Positions 9,878-18,479 of a DNA stretch of 64,000 nucleotides are shown here, one piece after another. This DNA is from Aureimonas sp. AU22. Lineage in GTDB: Bacteria > Pseudomonadota > Alphaproteobacteria > Rhizobiales > Rhizobiaceae. The DNA lies in NCBI RefSeq assembly GCF_001463745.1, contig NZ_BBWJ01000044.1, forward strand, positions 124,001-188,000, given 5' to 3'. The notes beneath the pieces were generated by a model. The model was not told the origin of the DNA, made no database searches, and saw only the letters and a list, made by a program, of their open reading frames with translations. A program made the position numbers and the translations under genes. How positions within the stretch are numbered: position 1 is the stretch's first letter; every line of letters begins with the position of its first letter.

Positions 9878-10214
9878 AGGTACCGGGAGGACACGATGCC
9901 GAGTACGGCGAACTCGACCGCTCCTGAGCTTGGTCACTGCCGAACCGGATCGACCTCGTCTCCCCGGAAAACATCGTCTCGGAGAACCTGCCGCTGCCTC
10001 GGGCCTTGCATCGGATCGGCACACCAACTCTCCGGGTCATTGAGGCGCTGGACGCGGCCCACTCGGAGCGCAACGGCGCGGTGGGTAATACGGCGGCCGC
10101 AGAGGGGCGGGAGATCTGCGCCCGCCCTCCGATCCGCCGCTGACTGACACGAGGGGCCGCCTCGATTCCGGACGGCCCCCCGGAACACCCTCCTCCAGGT
10201 CGAGGCTGTCGCCC
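9878..10214 (+). other. soxG-sdaA gap with an unexplained coding-like stretch
   Basis: 337 bp without a confident gene. From 9928 to the TGA at 10141-10143 one frame stays open for 71 codons. Its third positions are nearly all G or C and the residue mix is ordinary (for example ENIVSENLPLPRALHRIG). It has no ATG or GTG near its 5' end and begins right after a TGA at 9925-9927. A separate small frame from ATG 9896 (MPSTANSTAPEL) ends in arginine/serine-rich sequence typical of a wrong frame. The two could be halves of a small gene broken by a frameshift. I do not recognise the product. Confidence 0.35.
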
Positions 10215-11600
10215 GTGTTCCTGAGCGTTTTCGACGTCTTCAAGATCGGCATCGGACCGTCGTCCTCGCACACGATGGGGCCGATGACGGCGGCCGTGCG
10301 TTTCCTCGATCTTCTCCGCCAGTCCCCTGCCATTGGGAACGCGGTCGGCGTGCGCGTGACGCTCCATGGTTCGCTCGCCTTCACGGGACGGGGTCATGCC
10401 ACCGATCGTGCCGTTTCTCTCGGACTTCTCGGCTGGCTCCCCGCCGATATCGACATGGACGAAGCCGAGCAGCAGCTGCGGAGTTTGAGCGAGGGCCGTT
10501 CGCTTCGGCTCGAAGGCCTGCCACCCCTCGCCTTCGATCCGGCAGCCGATATCGTCTTCGATTTCGGTCCGCCACTTGCCGGGCACGCCAACGGCCTCGT
10601 CTTCGCTATCCGCGATGCGGATGGACGGGAAATCCTCTCGGAAACCTACTTCTCCATCGGCGGCGGCTTCGTGGTGACGGCGGCCGAGCGAGAACGGCCG
10701 GAACTTGTCCACGCTAATCCGAAGGTGCACTGGCCCTTCCCGTTCAGGAACGCAGCCGACATGCTTCGCATGGCCAACGCGAGCGGCCTGTCGATCGCGC
10801 AGATGAAGCGCGCGAACGAGGCGCAAATGCGCAGCCACGAGGAGGTCGAGGCGGGCGTGAACCATATCTGGTCGGTGATGACACGATGCATCGACCGGGG
10901 CGTCGCTCAGGGCGGCGAGTTGCCCGGCGGGCTTCGCGTCAAGCGGCGCGCGCGACGCATCCACGAGCAGCTGCAGGCCGAGCGTCAGCGCAACTTCAGC
11001 CAGCCCCACGCCGCCTCGGACTGGCTCAGCGTCTATGCGATGGCCGTCAACGAGGAGAACGCGGCCGGCGGACAGGTGGTCACCGCACCGACCAACGGTG
11101 CAGCCGGCGTCGTGCCCGCCGTCCTGCGCTACTACCTCGACAACTGCCACGGAGCCGACCCGGCGAAGGTCTCGGATTTTCTGTTGACCGCCGCCGCGAT
11201 CGGCGGTCTCATCAAGCACAATGCCTCGATCTCGGGAGCCGAGGCTGGCTGCCAGGGCGAGGTCGGCTCGGCGGCCGCGATGGCCGCCGCGGGTCTGTGC
11301 GCGGTCCTCGGCGGAACGCCGGAACAGGTCGAGAATGCCGCCGAGATCGCGCTGGAGCATCATCTCGGCATGACCTGCGACCCGGTAGCGGGATTAGTGC
11401 AGGTACCGTGCATCGAACGCAACGGGATTGGCGCCACGAAGGCCGTCGCAGCTGCGTCTCTCGCGTTGCGCGGCGACGGTTCTCACTTCATGCCGCTCGA
11501 CAACTGTATCGAGGCGATGCGCCAGACGGGCGAGGAGATGAACCTGAAATTCAAGGAAACCAGTCTGGGAGGACTGGCTGTCAATCTGCCGGAGTGCTGA
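10215..11600 (+). CDS. sdaA: L-serine ammonia-lyase (iron-sulfur type)
   Basis: 461 residues starting at GTG 10215; the [21 protein letters not shown]-terminus is the canonical start of this family. Cysteines in GCQGE (about 345), MTCDP (about 387) and VPCIERN (about 398) are the 4Fe-4S ligands. It dehydrates L-serine to pyruvate and ammonia. In this island it would complete betaine to pyruvate after glycine is turned to serine by GlyA, which is not in the window. fdhA follows 34 bp downstream. Confidence 0.95.
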   Translation: MFLSVFDVFKIGIGPSSSHTMGPMTAAVRFLDLLRQSPAIGNAVGVRVTLHGSLAFTGRGHATDRAVSLGLLGWLPADIDMDEAEQQLRSLSEGRSLRLEGLPPLAFDPAADIVFDFGPPLAGHANGLVFAIRDADGREILSETYFSIGGGFVVTAAERERPELVHANPKVHWPFPFRNAADMLRMANASGLSIAQMKRANEAQMRSHEEVEAGVNHIWSVMTRCIDRGVAQGGELPGGLRVKRRARRIHEQLQAERQRNFSQPHAASDWLSVYAMAVNEENAAGGQVVTAPTNGAAGVVPAVLRYYLDNCHGADPAKVSDFLLTAAAIGGLIKHNASISGAEAGCQGEVGSAAAMAAAGLCAVLGGTPEQVENAAEIALEHHLGMTCDPVAGLVQVPCIERNGIGATKAVAAASLALRGDGSHFMPLDNCIEAMRQTGEEMNLKFKETSLGGLAVNLPEC

Positions 11601-11634
11601 GCGCCAGGCGGATGAAAACCGGGAGGAAATCGAA

Positions 11635-12819
11635 ATGAGCAGCAACCGTGGCGTGGTCTATCTGGAGCCCGGCAAGGTCGAGGTCCGCAATATCGACGAC
11701 GCCAAGCTCGCGGCGCCCGATGGCCGCCGCATCGAACACGGCGTCATCCTGAAGGTCATCTCGACCAATATCTGCGGCTCCGACCAGCACATGGTGCGCG
11801 GCCGCACGACGGCCGAGCCGGGCCTCGTGCTCGGGCACGAGATCACCGGCCAGGTGATCGAGAAGGGCGTCGACGTCGAGATGCTCGAGATCGGCGACAT
11901 CGTCTCGGTTCCCTTCAACGTCGCCTGCGGTCGGTGTCGTTGCTGCAAGTCGCAGGACACGGGCGTCTGCCTCACGGTCAATCCGTCTCGCGCCGGCGGC
12001 GCCTACGGCTATGTCGACATGGGCGGCTGGATCGGCGGGCAGGCTCGCTACGTCACGGTCCCCTACGCCGACTTCAACCTCCTGAAGTTCCCGGATCGCG
12101 ACCGCGCCATGAGCAAGATCCGCGACCTGACCATGCTGTCTGACATCCTGCCCACCGGCTTCCACGGCGCGGTGAAGGCCGGCGTCGGTGTCGGCTCCAC
12201 CGTCTATGTCGCGGGCGCCGGTCCCGTCGGCATGGCCGCAGCCGCCTCCGCTCGCATTCTCGGTGCCGCGGTGGTGATGATCGGCGACTTCAACAAGGAC
12301 CGTCTGGCGCACGCTGCGAAGATGGGCTTCGAGCCGATCGATCTTTCCAAGCACGACGACCTAGGCGAGATGATCGCCGAGGTGACAGGGACGAACGAGG
12401 TCGACAGCGCCATCGACGCCGTGGGCTTCGAAGCGCGCGGCCACTCCGGCGGCGAGCAGCCGGCGATCGTCCTGAACCAGATGATGCAGATCACCCGCGC
12501 GGCCGGTTCGATCGGCATCCCCGGCCTCTACGTGACGGAGGACCCCGGCGCGGTGGACAGCGCCGCAAAGCAGGGAAGCCTGTCGCTGCGATTCGGCCTC
12601 GGCTGGGCGAAGGCACAGTCCTTCCATACGGGCCAGACACCGGTCCTGAAGTACAATCGGCAACTCATGCAGGCCATCCTGCACGACCGCCTGCCGATTG
12701 CGGACATCGTGAATGCCCGGATCATCCCGCTCGACCAAGCGGCTCAAGGCTACGAGACGTTCGACCAAGGAGCGGCGGTTAAGTTCGTTCTGGATCCACA
12801 CGGCGAACTGGCGGCCTGA
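11635..12819 (+). CDS. fdhA: Glutathione-independent formaldehyde dehydrogenase
   Basis: 394-residue zinc-dependent medium-chain dehydrogenase. Catalytic zinc ligands include Cys47 and the His68-Glu69 pair. The structural zinc lobe has Cys98, 101, 104 and 112. NAD binding is shown by AGAGPVGMAAA. Length and the long insert after the catalytic domain (GEQPAIVLNQMMQ region) match the Pseudomonas putida-type dismutating formaldehyde dehydrogenase, where NAD stays tightly bound. It removes formaldehyde set free by GbcAB and the demethylases. AGGAGG-like GGGAGGAAA precedes ATG 11635. It is the last gene of the sox-sda-fdh run. Confidence 0.94.
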   Translation: MSSNRGVVYLEPGKVEVRNIDDAKLAAPDGRRIEHGVILKVISTNICGSDQHMVRGRTTAEPGLVLGHEITGQVIEKGVDVEMLEIGDIVSVPFNVACGRCRCCKSQDTGVCLTVNPSRAGGAYGYVDMGGWIGGQARYVTVPYADFNLLKFPDRDRAMSKIRDLTMLSDILPTGFHGAVKAGVGVGSTVYVAGAGPVGMAAAASARILGAAVVMIGDFNKDRLAHAAKMGFEPIDLSKHDDLGEMIAEVTGTNEVDSAIDAVGFEARGHSGGEQPAIVLNQMMQITRAAGSIGIPGLYVTEDPGAVDSAAKQGSLSLRFGLGWAKAQSFHTGQTPVLKYNRQLMQAILHDRLPIADIVNARIIPLDQAAQGYETFDQGAAVKFVLDPHGELAA

Positions 12820-13575
12820 GGCGCGGCGCGGGAGCGCCTGGACGGTACAGGCTCGCCTGTGGCCGAAAGGCTCAGCACAAGGTTCGGGGGATGCGTTCCT
12901 CCGAACCGGGGAGTGCCATGCCGCTGACCGGTTCGTCCGTTTCGCTTCCAAGAGCCGCCTGCGCCTGAGACGACAGGTGTTGGGCTGGCGGACACAGGGA
13001 CGTTGGCGAGTTTCATCCTTCGGGCTGGGTGGTCAACGTCCCGAGGGAATCTGCCTCTGATCGGTTCTTATGAGTTGCTTACGGTTTGATCACAAGCAGA
13101 TGGGTGATCACGTCTTGGCCGAAGGCGTCGCCAAACGACAAGCCTTCTGTCGCAAATCTCCTATTTGGCGGACTTCACACCGCTAAGCTTTCCAGTGCTG
13201 CGCATGCCTGTAACGCTGCGCACGAAACTTGACGTCGCGACCGAGAGTTTCGGTTTTCGCGAAGCGCCGGAGGTATTCTTCAAGCATAAGAGTCGATGGT
13301 AGATGAAACCATCTGCCACTTCCCGTTCGTTTCATACAACGATCGATAGCATGCAGTGGAACAGCACAGAAAAATGCTTGCATCGAGAGATCTATAGGGG
13401 CTCAATCGGGTGCGGAAACCGAACGGCCCACACGAATACCGGACACCGTCCGGCGAACTGAACGACTGACAAGCAGAGCGCGACCACGATCGTGCGCGAC
13501 TAGGACCACAGCTTACAGAAGTGGATATTTCGGCCGAAGGCGCCGCCGGATCGTCCATGTTTCAGCGCCGCGGAG
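12820..13575 (+). promoter_or_regulatory. 756-bp intergenic region: hairpins after fdhA, operator-like site and long leader before the betaine transporter
   Basis: No gene is supported here. The first 90 bp contain three successive hairpins: AGGCGC/GCGCCT (12819-12839), ACAGG/CCTGT (12847-12860) and a 10-bp stem with one mismatch (12881-12890 with 12898-12907). None is followed by a T-run. A 9-bp inverted repeat, GGGACGTTG/CAACGTCCC, spans 12997-13042. Base composition falls after about 13050, as expected of a promoter region. A two-box site at 13116-13155 resembles the purU and soxB operators. If transcription starts just after it, the transporter mRNA has a leader of nearly 400 nt, including a GATGGT/ACCATC hairpin at 13295-13313. 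Confidence 0.55.
13116..13155 (+). promoter_or_regulatory. Third, degenerate two-box operator upstream of the betaine transporter
   Basis: TGTCGCAA at 13148-13155 is identical to the proximal box of the purU and soxB operators. Exactly 32 bp upstream, at 13116-13123, stands TGGCCGAA, which keeps the TG-C--AA frame of the distal box TGACGCAA. Orientation points to the transporter genes. Unlike the other two sites it lies 420 bp from the next start codon. Confidence 0.5.
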
Positions 13576-14592
13576 ATGCAGATGATCCATCGTTTCGTGA
13601 AATCGACGTGCCTGGCGATCGCCATGACCTCCGTCGCATCCATCGCGGCCTACGCCGCGGACGACTGCAGCGACGTGACGATCGCGGCGATGAATTGGCA
13701 GAGCGCGGAAGTGCTCGCCAGCCTCGACAAGTTCATCCTCGAGAACGGCTACGGCTGCACGGTCTCGGTGATTTCCGGCGATACCGTGCCCACCCTGACA
13801 TCGATGGCGGAACGCGGCCAGCCGGACATCGCACCCGAGGGCTGGGTGGACCTCGTGCCGGAAGTCATCAACCGTGGCCTGTCCGAGAAGAAGCTGGTGG
13901 CGCCGGGCGTCGCCCTGTCGGACGGCGCGCAGCAGGGCTGGTGGATTCCGAAATACGTCGCCGATGCCCACCCCGACATCAAGACGATTGCCGACGCCCT
14001 TAAGCATCCCGAGCTCTTCCCCAATCCGGAAGACTCCAGCAAGGGCGCCGTGTTCAATGGTCCGCAGGGCTGGGGCGGCACGGTCGTCACCACGCAGTTC
14101 TTCAAGGCATACGACGCCGCCAACAAGAACTTCGACCTCATCGATACCGGTTCGGCCGCAGGTCTCGACGGATCGATCGCCCGTGCCTACGAGAACAAAC
14201 AAGGCTGGCTCGGCTATTACTGGGCTCCAACGGCGATCCTCGGCCGCTATCCGATGGTGAAGCTCAACATCGATGCCCCGCACGACGCGGACGAATGGAA
14301 GCGCTGCAATTCGAACGCCGATTGCCCTGATCCCAAGATCAACGACTGGATCGCCGACAAGGTCGAGACGGTTGTCACCACCAAGTTCTCCGAGCGCGCC
14401 GGTGAACCGGTGATGACCTATCTCGGCAATCGGTCCTGGTCCAACGCGACCGTCAATGAACTTCTGTCCTGGATGACCGACAACCAGGCCAACGGCGACG
14501 ACGGCGCCAAGCACTTCCTGGAGAACAAGAAGGACGTCTGGAGCAAGTGGGTCTCGCCGGAAGCGGCGGAGAAGATCGAAGCGGCCCTCTAG
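13576..14592 (+). CDS. Glycine betaine ABC transporter substrate-binding protein
   Basis: 338 residues with a signal peptide ending near AAYAADD (about residue 28), then an OpuAC/ProX-type betaine-binding domain. Tryptophans expected of the aromatic box are present (MNWQSAE, EGWVDLV, GWWIPKY, YYWAPTA). It captures betaine or related quaternary amines in the periplasm and delivers them to the permease encoded 117 bp downstream. Association with catabolic genes suggests uptake for food rather than only osmoprotection, like the pseudomonad CbcXWV system (inference). A second ATG at 13582 is an equally possible start. Confidence 0.9.
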   Translation: MQMIHRFVKSTCLAIAMTSVASIAAYAADDCSDVTIAAMNWQSAEVLASLDKFILENGYGCTVSVISGDTVPTLTSMAERGQPDIAPEGWVDLVPEVINRGLSEKKLVAPGVALSDGAQQGWWIPKYVADAHPDIKTIADALKHPELFPNPEDSSKGAVFNGPQGWGGTVVTTQFFKAYDAANKNFDLIDTGSAAGLDGSIARAYENKQGWLGYYWAPTAILGRYPMVKLNIDAPHDADEWKRCNSNADCPDPKINDWIADKVETVVTTKFSERAGEPVMTYLGNRSWSNATVNELLSWMTDNQANGDDGAKHFLENKKDVWSKWVSPEAAEKIEAAL

Positions 14593-14708
14593 GCTTCCAT
14601 CGAAGTCCCTGGTCTCTCGCGCATCCGTCGGTTCCGTCGTACCGTCGGCGACCAAGGGAAGCGCGAGAGCCACGGGGCGCCGACGAGATCAATCGACAGG
14701 GGGACGCG

Positions 14709-15596
14709 ATGGATTGGCTGTGGACGTTTCCACACATGGACGACAGCCGTCTGCGGCTGCTTCGCACGACAATCGACGACGCGTTCCGCTCTTTCACGCG
14801 GGCCTGGGGAGACCCGATCCAGACGCTGTTCGAACCACTTCGGCAACTGCTGATCTGGTCTGAATGGGTGATGATGAGCACGCCCTGGCCCGTCATCGTC
14901 CTTGCGATCGCCGCCCTCGCGTGGGCGGCGAGCCGCCGTTGGCCCATCGTCATCGGCTCGATCGTCACGTTGCTGCTGATCGGCTATTTCGACATGTGGG
15001 AAGACACGATGCGGACGATCTCCATGATCTTCGTCTGCACGCTCATCTCGCTCGTACTCGGCATCCCGATCGGCATCGCGATGGCGCGCTCAAACCGCGT
15101 CCGCCGCGTGATCAGCCCGATCCTCGACGTGATGCAGACACTGCCGAGCTTCGTCTATCTCATCCCCGTGGTGATGCTGATGGGCATCGGCCGCGTCCCC
15201 GGCCTCATCGCCGTCGTCATCTACGCCATTCCGCCGATCATCCGATTGACCGATCTCGGTATCCGACTGGTCAACAAAGAGGTGCTGGAGGCTTCCGACG
15301 CATTCGGGTCGTCGTCCTGGCAGAAGCTCGTGAACGTTCAGCTGCCGCTGGCGATGCCGACGATCATGACGGGCATCAACCAGACCATCATGATGGCCCT
15401 CGCCATGGTCGTCATCGCCTCGATGATCGGTGTTCAGGGCCTGGGTCAGCCTGTGCTGCGCGCCATCAACAATCAGTACTTCACGATGGGCATCTTCAAC
15501 GGCTTGGCGATCGTGGGCATCGCGATCATCTTCGATCGCATCAGCCAGGCGTTCGGGCAGCGGCTGCAGCGGCACAAGGAGCACGGGCATGCTTGA
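14709..15596 (+). CDS. Glycine betaine ABC transporter permease
   Basis: 295 residues with an N-terminal extension of about 50 residues and six or so membrane segments in a BPD_transp_1 domain (about 90-285). The EAA-loop motif is recognisable around LEASDAFGSSSWQKLVNVQLPLAMP, where the permease contacts the ATPase. It is the ProW/OpuAB-type inner-membrane channel. I start at ATG 14709 with AGGGGG 9 bp upstream; an upstream in-frame start overlaps the previous coding region. Its stop overlaps the ATPase start by 8 bp. Confidence 0.92.
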   Translation: MDWLWTFPHMDDSRLRLLRTTIDDAFRSFTRAWGDPIQTLFEPLRQLLIWSEWVMMSTPWPVIVLAIAALAWAASRRWPIVIGSIVTLLLIGYFDMWEDTMRTISMIFVCTLISLVLGIPIGIAMARSNRVRRVISPILDVMQTLPSFVYLIPVVMLMGIGRVPGLIAVVIYAIPPIIRLTDLGIRLVNKEVLEASDAFGSSSWQKLVNVQLPLAMPTIMTGINQTIMMALAMVVIASMIGVQGLGQPVLRAINNQYFTMGIFNGLAIVGIAIIFDRISQAFGQRLQRHKEHGHA

Positions 15597-16671
15597 TGTG
15601 ACGACGCCGCTCCAGCGTCCCTCTGCCGCCATCGGCCAGTCGACACCCCTGGGACATGGGATCGAGATCCGTAAGCTTTCGAAGGTCTTCGGCCGAAACC
15701 CGGAAAAGATCGTGCCGCTCCTCGGCAAGGGCATCGGCAAGCAGGAGATCATGGAGGTGCACAAGCACGTCCTCGGTCTCAACGACATCAACATCTCGAT
15801 GCCGGCCGGCTGTATCCAGGTCATCATGGGCCTGTCGGGTTCGGGCAAGTCGACCCTGATCCGCCACATCAACCGCCTCATCGACCCGAGCGTCGGCGAG
15901 GTGCTGGTGGAAGGAGTCGACGTCTGCAAGATGACGCCGAAGGAACTGCGCGAGTTCCGCCGCCACAAGACCGCAATGGTGTTCCAGCAGTTCGGGCTGC
16001 TCCCCCATCGCACCGTGCTGGACAACGCGGTCTACGGCTTGCAGCTGCAGGGCGTTCCTCGCGGTCGGCAGGTCGATACGGCGATGCATTGGCTCGGACG
16101 CGTCGGCCTGACAGGCTTCGAGAACCATTACCCGCACCAGCTGTCCGGCGGCATGCAGCAGCGCGTCGGCCTGGCGCGGGCGCTCGTCAACGACGCGCCG
16201 ATCCTCCTGATGGACGAGGCGTTCTCCGCACTCGATCCGCTGATCCGCGTCGACATGCAGTCGATCCTCCTCGACCTCCAGAAGGAGATCAAGAAGACCA
16301 TCGTCTTCATCACCCACGATCTCGACGAGGCGCTGCGGCTTGGCGATCGAATCGCGATCCTGCGCGACGGCGAAGTTGTCCAGCAGGGCACGGGGCAGGA
16401 AATCGTCCTGTCACCCGCGGACGACTACATCATGGAGTTCGTGCGACACGTGAACCGCGGCAAGGTCATCCAGCTCGCCGCGGTGATGGACGGCGAGCCC
16501 GTTCCAAACGGGGCTGACGGGATCGAGCTGCCAGCGAACACCCTCCTCGAAACGGCGGTCTCCGCCCTCCTCGCCTCCGGCAAGAACCTGATCCTCGTCA
16601 CCGATGGTCGCGGCACGACGCTGGGTTGCCTCACCCTGCCGAAGGTCGTCTCGGCCATGGTCACGCCCTGA
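15589..16671 (+). CDS. Glycine betaine ABC transporter ATP-binding protein
   Basis: 360 residues of the ProV/OpuAA type. Walker A is GLSGSGKST, the signature is LSGGMQQRVGLARAL, Walker B is ILLMDEAFSALD and the H-loop is FITHDLDEA. After the ATPase core a short C-terminal segment (about 270-360) resembles one CBS-type regulatory unit, which in OpuA senses ionic strength; a second CBS unit is not obvious. It overlaps the permease gene by 8 bp (ATG 15589), so the two subunits are probably translationally coupled. Confidence 0.93.
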   Translation: MLDVTTPLQRPSAAIGQSTPLGHGIEIRKLSKVFGRNPEKIVPLLGKGIGKQEIMEVHKHVLGLNDINISMPAGCIQVIMGLSGSGKSTLIRHINRLIDPSVGEVLVEGVDVCKMTPKELREFRRHKTAMVFQQFGLLPHRTVLDNAVYGLQLQGVPRGRQVDTAMHWLGRVGLTGFENHYPHQLSGGMQQRVGLARALVNDAPILLMDEAFSALDPLIRVDMQSILLDLQKEIKKTIVFITHDLDEALRLGDRIAILRDGEVVQQGTGQEIVLSPADDYIMEFVRHVNRGKVIQLAAVMDGEPVPNGADGIELPANTLLETAVSALLASGKNLILVTDGRGTTLGCLTLPKVVSAMVTP

Positions 16672-16870
16672 AGGCCGCGCATCCCGGCGGTATCCGCGGT
16701 CCAGCATCGGAAGAGACTTCACGCGGCGGGGGATCGGATGTAGCTCCGCGGTGGCTTCGTCGATTGCACTGCCGCTGCGGAGCCGACCCCACTGGGCAGA
16801 GCGCAGCGGCACAACGATCGCCGCCTTTCAACTGCAACGGTCGTAGGTCGACCGCTATTCGACGGTACCC

Positions 16871-17377
16871 ATGGCAGATCCACGCGCCGAACTCGACGCC
16901 CTCTTCACGCAACTCGGCATTACCCCGGTCGCGATCGACCATCCGCCGGTGCACACGGTGGAGGAAGCGCTGCCCTATTGGACCCGTCTCGAAGGGGTGC
17001 ACACGAAGAACCTGCTGCTCAAGGGCTCCAAGGGAGGGCTCTGGCTTGTCTGCGTCCCCACCGACCGCCGCCTCGACCTGAAGGCCCTCGCAGCACATGT
17101 CGGGGCTAAGAAGTTCTCGTTCGCGAGCGGCGAGACGTTGCTCGAAGCGCTCGGCGTCCAGCAGGGCTCGGTGAGCCCGCTCGCCCTCGTCAACGACAAG
17201 CGCGGCGCGGTTCAGCTCGTGCTGGCCAAGGACATGCTCGCCAAGCCGCGCATCACCGTGCATCCGCTCGCGAACACGGCCACCGTATCGCTCACGAGCG
17301 ACGAGCTGCTGAAGGTGGTCGAGGCCACCGGCCACAAACCGGAGATCGTCGACTTCGATACGCTGGGTCCGGCTTGA
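16871..17377 (+). CDS. Prolyl-tRNA deacylase (YbaK/ProX-type editing domain)
   Basis: 168 residues, a free-standing YbaK/EbsC-like aminoacyl-tRNA editing domain. The sequence matches the ProX/PrdX group that clears Ala-tRNA(Pro): THTVEEA-like N-terminus (HPPVHTVEEA), the lysine-bearing KNLLLKG strand and the GSVSPLAL segment. It acts in the cytoplasm in trans to prolyl-tRNA synthetase. It sits alone, 199 bp after the transporter ATPase gene and convergent with the next regulator (4 bp between stops), and has no evident link to betaine metabolism. The 199 bp before it holds nothing I recognise. Confidence 0.85.
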   Translation: MADPRAELDALFTQLGITPVAIDHPPVHTVEEALPYWTRLEGVHTKNLLLKGSKGGLWLVCVPTDRRLDLKALAAHVGAKKFSFASGETLLEALGVQQGSVSPLALVNDKRGAVQLVLAKDMLAKPRITVHPLANTATVSLTSDELLKVVEATGHKPEIVDFDTLGPA

Positions 17378-17381
17378 GCCC

Positions 17382-18344
17382 CTAGAGGCCAACCACCTTT
17401 CGCTCGACCCTCGGGCTATGGCCGAACCGCTCGTGGTAGCTCTGCGAGAAATACGACGCCGAGTTGAAGCCGCTGGCCATCGCCACGTCGAGGATCGTCA
17501 TCCGGGTCTGGCGCAGCAGTTGGCGCGCGTGTTCCAGGCGGATGTTGACGTAGTGCCGATGCGGAGACACGCCGAGGTGCTCGGTGAACAGGCGCTCCAG
17601 CTGGCGCGGGGACAGGGCGACGGCATCTGCGAAGTCCTCGATGCTGCGCGGCTTGTCGATCGACGCTTCCATCATGCCGAGGACGCGTTGCAGCCTCGGA
17701 TGCGCGACGCCCGGTTTGTTGCCGGGATCGGGCCGTTGGCGCTCTCCCGCATCCCGGATGCGCTTGTGAATAAGCTGCTCGGTCACCGCTCGCGAGAGCG
17801 CATCGCCATGATCCCGCTTGATCAGCGACAGCATCATGTCTGCGGCCGCGACACCACCGGCGCAGGTGAAGCGGTCGCGATCGATCTCGAAAAGATCGTC
17901 GCCGACGTCGAGGTCGGGAAATTCCGCCCTGAGACCAGGACGGTTCTCCCAGTGGATCGTGCAGCGATAGCCGTCTAGCAGTCCGGCTTTCGCGAGCACG
18001 TAGGCCCCGGTGCACACCGCGCCCGCCGTCGCTCCCGATTTCGTCAACCGCCGCAGGACGGGCAGAAGATCGTGGTGGTCGACGGCTTGCACGTCCACGC
18101 CGGCGCAAACGACAGCGGCTTCCAGCTCCCCCGCCTCACGGAACGTCGCGTCGACGCCGACCCGAACGCCGTTGGAGGCCTCGGCCGCCACACCGTTCGC
18201 TGAGTACAGGCGCCATTCGTAGAGCGGGCGACCGGCGGCCCGGTTGGCCAGACGAAGCGGCTCGACGGCTGCCGTGAACGCGATCATCGAGAAGCGCTCG
18301 ACCAGCATGAAGCCGAAACGCCGGGACTCCGAACTGCGCGTCAC
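17382..18344 (-). CDS. Second GlxA-type AraC-family regulator
   Basis: 320 residues from GTG 18344. A DJ-1/PfpI-like sensor domain (about 5-170) contains GAVCTGAYVLAKAGL with a cysteine at the elbow. A C-terminal AraC DNA-binding domain (about 215-315) contains SIEDFADAVALSPRQLERLF. The frame is open to a TTG at 18365, but AGGTG lies just upstream of GTG 18344 and TTG 18365 has no Shine-Dalgarno. It is divergent from gbcAB, so it may control that operon; it is distinct from the regulator at 3508. Ligand unknown; carnitine, betaine and dimethylglycine sensors all belong to this subfamily. Confidence 0.82.
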   Translation of the reverse strand: MTRSSESRRFGFMLVERFSMIAFTAAVEPLRLANRAAGRPLYEWRLYSANGVAAEASNGVRVGVDATFREAGELEAAVVCAGVDVQAVDHHDLLPVLRRLTKSGATAGAVCTGAYVLAKAGLLDGYRCTIHWENRPGLRAEFPDLDVGDDLFEIDRDRFTCAGGVAAADMMLSLIKRDHGDALSRAVTEQLIHKRIRDAGERQRPDPGNKPGVAHPRLQRVLGMMEASIDKPRSIEDFADAVALSPRQLERLFTEHLGVSPHRHYVNIRLEHARQLLRQTRMTILDVAMASGFNSASYFSQSYHERFGHSPRVERKVVGL

Positions 18345-18356
18345 GACGACACCTGT

Positions 18357-18407
18357 TTGCGACAATGTCGTGAAATCTAAAATAGCTGTCGTACGCCTTC
18401 AAGACAG
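18357..18407 (+). promoter_or_regulatory. AraC-type operator cluster in the gbcA / regulator divergent promoter
   Basis: Two tandem 21-bp units, 18366-18386 and 18387-18407, each read TGTCGT, 8 bases, AA, 5 bases. This fits the spacing TGTCGC-N8-AA-N5 that I recall for the pseudomonad AraC-type ArgR, with T for C at position six. Just upstream, 18357-18364 is TTGCGACA, the reverse complement of the TGTCGCAA box seen before purU and soxB. It forms a near-palindrome with the first TGTCGT. The cluster ends 72 bp before gbcA and lies at the start of the divergent regulator gene, so it could serve both. Confidence 0.6.
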
Positions 18408-18479
18408 CGCCTTCAAAAACGAGAATTCTTCCAGCCTGAAGTGGCATGTTGCCCCTCGCGGTAGGAGTCGCGATCCATC

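Noticed and set aside
12881-12907. Hairpin after fdhA as a rho-independent terminator
   Set aside because: The stem is good but no T-run follows; kept only as part of the structured region.
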